64,000 bases of DNA from Pseudomonadota bacterium (GTDB lineage Bacteria; Pseudomonadota; Gammaproteobacteria; Burkholderiales; Gallionellaceae): NCBI GenBank assembly GCA_021782995.1, contig JAJXUI010000014.1, positions 1 through 64,000 of the forward strand, given 5' to 3'. The notes beneath the pieces are model-generated. The model was not told the origin of the DNA. It saw only the letters and a program-made list of their open reading frames with translations, and ran no database searches. Shown here piece after piece: positions 57,188 to 64,000 of this stretch (the first letter of the stretch is position 1; each line of letters begins with the position of its first letter). A program made the position numbers and the translations under genes.

Positions 57188-58672
57188 TCAACCATTTTCC
57201 ATCAACCAGTCCAGCAGCGCATCCTGTGCCTGTTGCCCTTGCCGGGCATGCGGGTGATTGATGAAGAACACCACCAGCCATTGTTTTCCGCTTCTGGATT
57301 GCAGGTAGCCAGCCATCGATTTCACGCCTTCCAGCGACCCGGTTTTCATGTGCGCATGGGCTTTGACTTCGCATTCGAGATGGCGACGGCGCATGGTGCC
57401 ATCCATGCCCACGATGGGCAATGAAGCTTCAATTTCCGCCGATAGCGGATTCAGTTCGATATCACGCAATACCATCGCGAGACTGTAAGGGCTGATGCGT
57501 GCAATGCGCGAAAGACCGGAACCATTTTCGATGACCAGTTCCGGTATCTCCAGGCCTTTGCGTGCCAGCCACTCCTGCAGGATGGCATTGCTTGCCGCAA
57601 TGCTGGCTGGCTGTAACGGGGTTGCGGCAGGTACGCCGCTGGCTTGAGTGGCGGGAGTATTTACAGGGTAATTGGCCGACGGAGAAGAGCGGTCTAGGCT
57701 CAGGCTGAGGAACAGCTGGCGTGCCATGACATTGTTGCTGAATTTGTTGATGTCGCGAATGATCTCGCTGAGCGGTTGCGAGTGCTGTGTGCTGAACAGT
57801 TCGGCAGTCGGCGTGACGATGCCGCTTTCAAATGTGCCTGACAGGCTGCCGCCCGTTTCCCGCCATATTGCGCGGAACACGGCTTCGAAATATGCCTGAT
57901 GCGGCAACAGGCTCAGCGTCTTGTCGTGTTCGCCGCAATTAACAGGATAACGTCCGTTGATGCGGATGATGCCGTCCTCACCGGTCAGGCTGAATTTGAG
58001 ATGATCATCCCAGTCGGCGCAGTGTCTGGTCTGGATGGGCTTTAGCCGGTTATCCAGCACAATGCCGTCAAGTGCAGGTTCGGTATACACACTGATGCCT
58101 GCTGCATCGGGTGAAAAATGGAAGCGGATGGCATTGAAATTCAGCAGCAGCGTGTCGGGTGCGACGTTGTAGGCCCGGTTGGGGTCGTTGTCGAAAGCTG
58201 CGGTGTCGATGTCCTGCGGCTCAAATGCACTGCGGTCGAGAATCACATTGCCGCGGATTTCGCGCAGGCCGCGGTTGCGCATTTCATGCAGCCAGGTCCA
58301 CAGGTGTTCGACCGTCAGTTTGGGATTGCCATGGCCCTTGATGATGAGGTTGCCATCCAGCACGCCCTCTTCCAGCTTTCCGTCCAGCCAGGCTTCCGTT
58401 GGCCAGGTATACGATGGACCCAGCACTTCCAGTGCGGCATAGGTGGTGAGCAGCTTCATGGTCGATGCAGGATTCATCGCCTGTTGCCCGTTGATTGCGA
58501 GCAATGGTGCTGCTGCATGGATGTCCTGCACATAGATGCCGACACTGTCGAGCGGAATTCTGGCGCTTTGCAGTGCCTCGCGTACGCTGTCTGGAAGCGT
58601 ATTGGCAGATAGTGCATCGGCACAGGCTTGTATCGCAAACAGGCTGGCCAGCAGCAGGGATACAAGTTTCAT
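57188..58672 (-). CDS. dacB: D-alanyl-D-alanine carboxypeptidase/endopeptidase, PBP4
   Basis: Periplasmic class C penicillin-binding protein trimming peptidoglycan peptides. Signal peptide at the N-terminus; catalytic SxxK at Ser70-Lys73 (NPASTMKLLT), SxN in FSNNVMARQL and KTG in HMKTGSLEGVKSMAGY. 494 aa, normal. Its start overlaps the bioA stop by four bases, so it is the last gene of capA-bioA-dacB. Confidence 0.95.
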   Translation of the reverse strand: MKLVSLLLASLFAIQACADALSANTLPDSVREALQSARIPLDSVGIYVQDIHAAAPLLAINGQQAMNPASTMKLLTTYAALEVLGPSYTWPTEAWLDGKLEEGVLDGNLIIKGHGNPKLTVEHLWTWLHEMRNRGLREIRGNVILDRSAFEPQDIDTAAFDNDPNRAYNVAPDTLLLNFNAIRFHFSPDAAGISVYTEPALDGIVLDNRLKPIQTRHCADWDDHLKFSLTGEDGIIRINGRYPVNCGEHDKTLSLLPHQAYFEAVFRAIWRETGGSLSGTFESGIVTPTAELFSTQHSQPLSEIIRDINKFSNNVMARQLFLSLSLDRSSPSANYPVNTPATQASGVPAATPLQPASIAASNAILQEWLARKGLEIPELVIENGSGLSRIARISPYSLAMVLRDIELNPLSAEIEASLPIVGMDGTMRRRHLECEVKAHAHMKTGSLEGVKSMAGYLQSRSGKQWLVVFFINHPHARQGQQAQDALLDWLMENG

Positions 58673-59994
58673 GCGGGTTGCCTGGAGAGCTGATCCACCA
58701 CATGCAGGGTACGCGTTACCAGCAGATCCATCTCGCTTTCACTGATGACATAAGGCGGCATGAAATAAACCGTATTGCCGATCGGCCTGAGCAGGATTTC
58801 ATGATGCAGTCCCAGCGCGAAACAGCGTTGGGCGAAATCGGTATGTGCTGATTCCACTTCAAATGCCCAGATCATGCCGCGGTTGCGGAAATGTTTGACT
58901 GACGGGTGGCTACGCAGGGCTGACGCAATGTGGTTGAGATAGTCGGCTTTCACGCGATTGCGCTCGATTACATCCTCATCGCGGAAGATGTCCAGTGTCG
59001 CCAGCGCGGCACGGCAGGCCAGCGGGTTACCGGTATAGGAGTGCGAATGCAGGAAACCGCGCGCGGTACTGTCATCATAGAAGGCGTGATAGGTGCGGCT
59101 GGTGGTCATCACGACAGATAAAGGCAGGTAGCCTCCGGTGATGCCTTTGGAGAGGCAGAGGAAATCCGGTGTGATCTCGCCCTGCTCGCAGGCCAGCAGG
59201 GTGCCGGTGCGGCCCATGCCGACCGCGATTTCATCGGCGATCAGGTGCACTTCATATTCCTCGCAGATCGCGCAAACGCGGCTGAGGTAGACCGGGTGAT
59301 ACATCGCCATGCCGGCAGCACCCTGTACCAGCGGCTCGATGATGAAAGCAGCCAGATTTTCATGGTGCTGCTGCAGGTATTTTTCCAGAGCATCGGCGCA
59401 GCGCAGCGCGTAGTCGTGATCCGATTCCCCGATGGCGGCGAGGCGGGCATCCGGATTCATCATCGTGTCGCTGTGGCGGATCAGCGGGCTGTAAGCATCA
59501 CGGAATATCGCCACATCCGTGACGGATAATGCACCCAGCGTTTCGCCATGGTAGCTGTCCTTCAGGCTGATGAATTTTGTCTTGTCAGGCTTGTGATTGT
59601 TGCGCCAGTAATGCACGCTCATTTTCAGCGCAATTTCGATCGCGGAAGCACCGTCTGATGCGTAAAAGCAATGACCGAGGCCGTCAGGTGCCAGCTGCGA
59701 AAGTCTTTCGGAAAGCTGCACCACCGGTTCGTGCGTGAAGCCGGCGAGCATCACATGTTCGAGCTTGTCCAGCTGATCACGCAGCGCCGCGTTGATGCGC
59801 GGATTGGCATGGCCGAACAGGTTCACCCACCATGAACTCACCGCGTCGAGATAGCGATTGCCATCCAGGTCATGCAGCCACACACCCTTGCCGTGCGAGA
59901 TCGGTACCAGCGGCAAGGTTTCGTGCCGCTTCATCTGCGTGCAGGGATGCCACACCGATTGCAGCGAACGGGCGAGCAGCGACTGATTGCTCAT
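58669..59994 (-). CDS. bioA: adenosylmethionine-8-amino-7-oxononanoate aminotransferase
   Basis: Biotin pathway transaminase using SAM as amino donor. PLP-dependent class III fold; VWHPCTQMKRHETLPL near the start and YLDAVSSWWVNLFGHANP are BioA signatures, and the PLP Lys is in LCLSKGITGGYLPL. 441 aa from ATG 59994. Start overlaps the capA stop (TGATG) and stop overlaps dacB. No other bio gene is present. Confidence 0.95.
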   Translation of the reverse strand: MSNQSLLARSLQSVWHPCTQMKRHETLPLVPISHGKGVWLHDLDGNRYLDAVSSWWVNLFGHANPRINAALRDQLDKLEHVMLAGFTHEPVVQLSERLSQLAPDGLGHCFYASDGASAIEIALKMSVHYWRNNHKPDKTKFISLKDSYHGETLGALSVTDVAIFRDAYSPLIRHSDTMMNPDARLAAIGESDHDYALRCADALEKYLQQHHENLAAFIIEPLVQGAAGMAMYHPVYLSRVCAICEEYEVHLIADEIAVGMGRTGTLLACEQGEITPDFLCLSKGITGGYLPLSVVMTTSRTYHAFYDDSTARGFLHSHSYTGNPLACRAALATLDIFRDEDVIERNRVKADYLNHIASALRSHPSVKHFRNRGMIWAFEVESAHTDFAQRCFALGLHHEILLRPIGNTVYFMPPYVISESEMDLLVTRTLHVVDQLSRQPA

Positions 59995-61133
59995 CAGCGT
60001 TTTGCCGTAATGACTTTGGGGGCGTTGGTGTTGAACCACGCGGCAAACTGGGCGCTGTTTTCTTCAGTTGCCGGAAATTTGATGAAATCACCGGGGTAGT
60101 GCGCATGTTCGCCGAGGTAATTTACCAGCTGCGTGCCAAAAGCACGTTCATCCACTTGCGGCAATTTCTGTTCATTGAAGCGCAGCGGCACGAGGCCGAT
60201 TTGCTGCAGCTTGCCTTGCGGCGAAATGGCGACCTGCAGCAGCGCGGAAACGGAAGCAAAACTTTTTGCCGAGAGTCCGCCCACGCCGACAAAATTGCCG
60301 AGAGAGTAAACAATGGCCTTGCCTGCGTAGCATTCCGCAGCACGCAATACATGCGGGCCATGGCCTACCACCATGTCGGCGCCGGCATCGATCATCGCCC
60401 GTGCAAAGGCTACCGTGTTGCCACGGTTTTCGCCGAGGAACTCTTCATCTGCATTGTCATGCCAGATGGCTGCGGGGCCTTCCGCGCCGCCATGGAAGGT
60501 CACAATGACAAATTTGCCGTCAGCCTTGGCCGCTTTGACGCGTTCCACTGCTTCCGGTATTTCGCTGATCATGTTGAAGCGGTTGAGGTAGGTGAAACCC
60601 AGCATCGCAATATTGAGCCCCTTGACCGACAGTTCCGCTGCCTGGTCGCGCAGGCCGGTAACCGCGATGCCAGCCTGTTTCAGGTTGTTTACCGTATCGC
60701 GGAATCCGGCTTCGCCAAAATCGAATGCATGGTTGTTCGCGACATTCACGACCTTGAAGTTTTCGCGGGCGAGCAAGGCGGCATAATGTGGCGGGGACCG
60801 GAAGGCGAACTGGCGGCCGGTGCCGGAAGTCTTGTGCGTCTTGTCCTGGTCGGTGAGTGTGTCCTCAAAATTGCCGAACGCCACATCTGCAGCCTGCAGC
60901 ACATCGCGCACCCCGGCAAAATATTTTTCCTCCCAGTCTTTGGGGATGTTTTCAACTACATGGCTGTTGCCGAGCACGATATCACCGCCGAATACCATGC
61001 GGATGCTGGCGGCATCTGCCGTGCCTGCATCTGCGGCAATACAGCTTTGTGTTTCAGCCGATGCTGAAGCGCTGTGCAGGGTAGCAAGCAGCAATACTGC
61101 TGCACCAAGAGTGTGTGTGAAGGGGTTGCTCAT
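59994..61133 (-). CDS. CapA-family metallophosphoesterase-like protein
   Basis: Exported protein (signal peptide ending near SASA) of the CapA/PgsA family, linked to poly-gamma-glutamate synthesis in Bacillus but widespread without it. Motifs VFGGDIVLG, FGNFEDTL, VANNHAFDFG, TFHGGAEG, GHGPHVLRA and YSLGNFV match the calcineurin-like metal site. 379 aa. No pgsB/C partners are present, so polyglutamate synthesis is unlikely; a cell-envelope phosphoesterase role is possible. Confidence 0.88.
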   Translation of the reverse strand: MSNPFTHTLGAAVLLLATLHSASASAETQSCIAADAGTADAASIRMVFGGDIVLGNSHVVENIPKDWEEKYFAGVRDVLQAADVAFGNFEDTLTDQDKTHKTSGTGRQFAFRSPPHYAALLARENFKVVNVANNHAFDFGEAGFRDTVNNLKQAGIAVTGLRDQAAELSVKGLNIAMLGFTYLNRFNMISEIPEAVERVKAAKADGKFVIVTFHGGAEGPAAIWHDNADEEFLGENRGNTVAFARAMIDAGADMVVGHGPHVLRAAECYAGKAIVYSLGNFVGVGGLSAKSFASVSALLQVAISPQGKLQQIGLVPLRFNEQKLPQVDERAFGTQLVNYLGEHAHYPGDFIKFPATEENSAQFAAWFNTNAPKVITAKR

Positions 61134-61190
61134 AAATATTTGATTATATTGAATATAGTAAATGCGATTAAAGTCGATGCGTATTATAGA

Positions 61191-62042
61191 TCATGCCGCG
61201 CCCGTTACAGTGCCGGTATCGGGTGTATCAGACGCACGGAAAGTGGCCTCCAGCATGCGCAGTTCGGCTTCACTGAATCCGGCTGCGCGTCGGGTATCAC
61301 TGGCAAACGGCCCGCGAAAGCGGTCGGCCTTGTATTGAGTCAGCAGCGTGCGGAAAGTTTCTACCGGCTCAAGTTGGCGTGCTTTGCATAACCATGCGTA
61401 CCAGCGGTTGCCGATTGCAACATGGCCGATTTCATCATCATGGATTTTCTGCAGCAGTTTTACCGTATCAGTTGCACCGCACGAAGTGAATTTGTGCATG
61501 ATGCCCGGCAACACATCCAGGCCGCGCGCTTCCAGGACGCGGGGCACCAGCGCCATGCGCACCAGAGGGTCATGGTCGGTCTGCACGGCCATGTCCCACA
61601 ACCCGTTGTGGGCGGTGAAATCGCCATAATCATGGCCCATCGTACGCAGATGGTTGCGCAGCATGACGAAATGTTGCGCCTCCTCCATTGCCACTTTCAG
61701 CCAGTCACCCTGGAAATCCCGTGGCATATTGCGAAATCGATAAGCGGCATCCAGCGCCAGATTGATGGCGTTGAATTCGATATGTGCCAGTGAGTGCACA
61801 AATGCCGACCGCCCGTCGGGCGTGGAAAGCTTGCGTTTGTCTACACTTTGCGCCGCCACCATCACCGGTTTCGCCGGGCGTCCAGGAACCGGAATGCGGC
61901 GAACAGCTGTCATTTCTGGTTGAAATTGCAGGCTTCCTTGCTGCCAGGCATGAAATAGTGCTGTGACTTTGTCGACTTTTTCATCGATTTGTTCGCACAT
62001 CAGGCAGTCTTGGCTTGCAGAAAAGAATTCAGAAATTCCCAT
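61191..62042 (-). CDS. DUF455 ferritin-like protein
   Basis: Predicted ferritin-like diiron protein of the DUF455 family, loosely related to MiaE. Metal ligands appear in HIEFNAINLA, EEAQHFVMLRNHL, VLEARGLDVLPG and HDDEIGHVAIG, the four-helix pattern. Function is not established. An internal Met (MCEQIDEKVDK, residue 15) is an alternative start. It is divergent from the response-regulator pair across a ~400-bp gap. Confidence 0.85.
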   Translation of the reverse strand: MGISEFFSASQDCLMCEQIDEKVDKVTALFHAWQQGSLQFQPEMTAVRRIPVPGRPAKPVMVAAQSVDKRKLSTPDGRSAFVHSLAHIEFNAINLALDAAYRFRNMPRDFQGDWLKVAMEEAQHFVMLRNHLRTMGHDYGDFTAHNGLWDMAVQTDHDPLVRMALVPRVLEARGLDVLPGIMHKFTSCGATDTVKLLQKIHDDEIGHVAIGNRWYAWLCKARQLEPVETFRTLLTQYKADRFRGPFASDTRRAAGFSEAELRMLEATFRASDTPDTGTVTGAA

Positions 62043-62441
62043 TGTGGATGGATTTTCTATCTATTTGAATTATAATGATTAAACTGGCTTTCGCCAAAAG
62101 GATATTCATCTTTTTGCAACAGAGGGCGTGTAAATTAATGTTGAGGTCGTGCTGAAAAATGATGTCCCTGTATTCTATCTTTGTAATGGTTTCTGGGTGA
62201 TTTAATCAATAAAACCTATTTAAATATTCCTAGGCTTAATTTAAGATTGCCCCAAAGTACGGGATAAATTGCTGGAAGCAGTAACACGTCACAGCAACCA
62301 GGCAGTTTCAGGTGAGGTCGGGCTTATTCTTGCTCATACCTGCGGGCAAGGAGCCATGGGGCTCCTGTTGCCATATGTAACACGAAGTATTTGAAGCATT
62401 TGTTTTGCGAGTGTTTGCAATGAACTTTGAACGGGGAACAT
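62043..62441 (+). other. 399-bp intergenic region with stem-loop
   Basis: No credible gene. The left part is AT-rich. At 62345-62372, GGCAAGGAGCC can pair with GGCTCC-TG-TTGCC around an ATGG loop, giving a strong hairpin with a 2-nt bulge about 70 nt before the response-regulator start. This may be a structured leader. No known riboswitch consensus, including c-di-GMP types, was recognised. Confidence 0.4.
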
Positions 62442-63278
62442 ATGGCTGCCGATAAAGCTTACTCTGTTGCGATCCTGGGACTCACCAATCATGAGGAACG
62501 CTTCATCAAGATCATGATGGCGTTCACCTCGCACACCGCTTCATCACGCACCGAAGGAAAATACAGATGGACAGCGGAAGCCGCAGATGCCGATATCGTC
62601 ATCGTCAACGCGGAAGATGCTGTAGCCATGCGCAAATGGCATGAAATCTCCGTCGCCCACCCTTCGGTGAGCCTGTTGCTGATCACCGCAACGGACAATC
62701 CACCCCTTTCTCGGCATTTTTGCGTGCGCCCGATCAGTCCAGCGAGAACGCTTGAAATGCTGGACAGGATCGTCGAGGAATTCAAGCTCCGCGTCACCGA
62801 ACAGGATGTATTTGCCGGAGCTGCAATGCCGCCCCGGAAGGCCGCAGATCTGACTGTATCCACCATCGTGCCGGTCAGGATGCGCGCCCTGGTGGTTGAC
62901 GACAGCCCGACCGTGCGCAAGAAGCTCCTGCTGGAACTGGGCAATTTCAATATCAAGACCGATACCGCAGAAAGTGGCGAGCTGGGGCTGGAAATGCTTG
63001 GGGAAAATGCCTATGACATCGTCTTCCTGGATATTGTGCTGCCTGGGCAGGATGGCTTCCAGGTATGCAAGACGATCCGGCGCAATCCTGCCACCCGGAA
63101 TACACCTGTCATCATGTTGAGCAGCAAGTCCTCAAGGTTTGACAAGGTGCGGGGTTCCATCGCAGGGTGCAACGCCTATCTGTCCAAGCCTGTGGAATAT
63201 GAGGAGTTCTACAGGGTGCTCGAGGATTATCTGGCAATACCAGCCGGAAAGTTCGGAGAAAGCCACAAACTGGCCTGA
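62442..63278 (+). CDS. response regulator with N-terminal receiver-like domain
   Basis: 278 aa with no output domain. Residues ~1-115 resemble a degenerate receiver (YSVAILGLTNHEERFIKIMM ... ARTLEMLDRIVEEF) lacking the phospho-Asp. A true receiver (~145-270) has LVVDDSPTVRKKL, phospho-Asp in VFLDIVLPGQDG, and LSKPVEY. It is close in style to PilG/CheY regulators. ATG 62442 with GGGGAA is used. It is followed 37 bp later by a paralogue. Confidence 0.88.
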   Translation: MAADKAYSVAILGLTNHEERFIKIMMAFTSHTASSRTEGKYRWTAEAADADIVIVNAEDAVAMRKWHEISVAHPSVSLLLITATDNPPLSRHFCVRPISPARTLEMLDRIVEEFKLRVTEQDVFAGAAMPPRKAADLTVSTIVPVRMRALVVDDSPTVRKKLLLELGNFNIKTDTAESGELGLEMLGENAYDIVFLDIVLPGQDGFQVCKTIRRNPATRNTPVIMLSSKSSRFDKVRGSIAGCNAYLSKPVEYEEFYRVLEDYLAIPAGKFGESHKLA

Positions 63279-63315
63279 TAAAATAACAGCAAAATTAAAA
63301 AAAGGGGAGGCTGTG

Positions 63316-64000
63316 TTGCAAGAGAAAATCAGTCAGGTAGGTGCCATAGGATTGCTGAAGCATGAAATGCGTTTTGTCAAAATCATGCTGGGCTTGACTA
63401 CGCACTCGCCAAGCAAGCGAACACAAGGGCAATATGAGCTGACAGAAGACCTGCAAAAGGCTGATGTCATCATCGCCGGTGCGGACGATGAGGAGGCCAT
63501 GGCGCAGTGCAGGAAGCTGGCGGAAAAGGTTCCTGCGCCTACGCTGTTGCTGGTGGTGCCGGAAGGTCAGCCATCTCCATCCAAATACAATATTGCTCGA
63601 CCATTCGGCCCGGCCAAGGTGCTGATGTTGCTGGACAAGATTATTCAGGACCGGGTGGAGGGAGTGGCCGAGAATGATACGTTTTCCGGCAAGGTGGATG
63701 CAGTCCAGCGCGAATTGCTGATCACTGCAAAGGCGGCAGCGGCGTCGAGGCACAAGGCCCTGGTTGTGGACGACAGTCCTACCGTTCGCAAGCAGCTGAT
63801 ACTCGAACTCGGCTCTTTCAACATCCAGGTGGATACCGCGGAATCAGGTGAGGAGGGCATCGAGAAGCTGAAGCTGGGCAGGTACGACATCGTGTTCCTC
63901 GACGTCGTCATGCCGGGTGCCGATGGTTACCAGGTTTGCAAGATGATACGCAGAATGCCGGAAGCGAAGGCAACGCCGGTCGTCATGCTGACCAGCAAAT
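63316..64000 (+). CDS. partial response regulator, paralogue of preceding gene
   Basis: Runs off the window and is absent from the ORF track. The frame reads QEKISQVGAIGLLKHEMRFV with the same receiver-like N-terminal domain, then ALVVDDSPTVRKQLILEL and FLDVVMPGADGYQVCKMIRR, ending at the window edge inside the C-terminal receiver. Start is probably TTG 63316, five bases after AGGGGAGG; GTG 63313 is too close to it. It forms a tandem duplicate with the gene upstream, suggesting a two-regulator module, perhaps chemosensory or pilus-related. Confidence 0.88.
   Translation, partial: MQEKISQVGAIGLLKHEMRFVKIMLGLTTHSPSKRTQGQYELTEDLQKADVIIAGADDEEAMAQCRKLAEKVPAPTLLLVVPEGQPSPSKYNIARPFGPAKVLMLLDKIIQDRVEGVAENDTFSGKVDAVQRELLITAKAAAASRHKALVVDDSPTVRKQLILELGSFNIQVDTAESGEEGIEKLKLGRYDIVFLDVVMPGADGYQVCKMIRRMPEAKATPVVMLTSK

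Noticed and set aside
62043-62441. c-di-GMP riboswitch in the regulator leader
   Set aside because: No match to GEMM-I or GEMM-II consensus by eye; only a generic hairpin is present.

Overview
The window looks like a chromosomal segment of a betaproteobacterium, most likely Nitrosomonadales and probably near Gallionellaceae (Sideroxydans/Gallionella-like). I infer this from protein resemblance, mid-50s GC, the hemA-prfA-prmC-grxD block, argH beside an AlgZ/AlgR-type pair, the metK-ahcY-yvlD-metF methionine cycle with SAH riboswitches, and betaproteobacterial-type porins. No tRNA, rRNA, intact transposon or CRISPR array was seen. Most genes are housekeeping; the accessory signal is in signalling genes, repeats and structured RNAs.

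Layout. 0-2 kb: a Cys-rich ORF of possible mobile origin, a candidate ncRNA with a perfect terminator, and a membrane adenylate cyclase. 2-9 kb: hemA-prfA-prmC-grxD, convergent argH, then an AlgZ/AlgR-type two-component pair. 9-13 kb: dnaE. 13-21 kb (minus strand): two large GGDEF/EAL proteins; the second is the last gene of an apparent operon that begins with three PhnD-like periplasmic binding proteins, one of them frameshifted. 21-28 kb: metG with a low-GC internal segment, apbC behind an IscR-like site, dcd, and a large PLP-dependent arginine/lysine/ornithine decarboxylase. 28-33 kb (minus): rlhA (U32 family), folA and thyA, with a frameshifted 23S-IVS/Avd-like four-helix-bundle gene set between two GATTGAG heptamer arrays. 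33-37 kb: an ABC-2 export operon plus yqaA. 37-41 kb: lpdA (with another heptamer array inside the gene), proA, trpC. 41-44 kb: two tandem porins. 44-49 kb: MidA-like methyltransferase, pteridine reductase, ttcA, a repeat region, a YhcH-family gene and trhP (second U32 protein). 49-53 kb: metK-ahcY-yvlD-metF with two SAH riboswitches. 53-57 kb: two tandem lipid A acyltransferases, ubiD, a small outer-membrane protein. 57-62 kb (minus): capA-bioA-dacB with overlapping ends, and a DUF455 ferritin-like gene. 62-64 kb: two tandem response regulators with an extra N-terminal domain; the second runs off the window and is absent from the ORF track.

Themes. Several genes meet in one-carbon/methyl metabolism (folA, thyA, metF, metK, ahcY, pteridine reductase). 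Second-messenger and phosphorelay signalling is dense (adenylate cyclase, two c-di-GMP proteins, AlgZ/AlgR type, tandem receivers). RNA modification is represented by ttcA, rlhA and trhP. The most unusual signal is the family of GATTGAG heptamer arrays: they bracket a broken Avd-like gene between thyA and folA, appear to form the 5' end of folA, and recur in the interdomain linker of lpdA.
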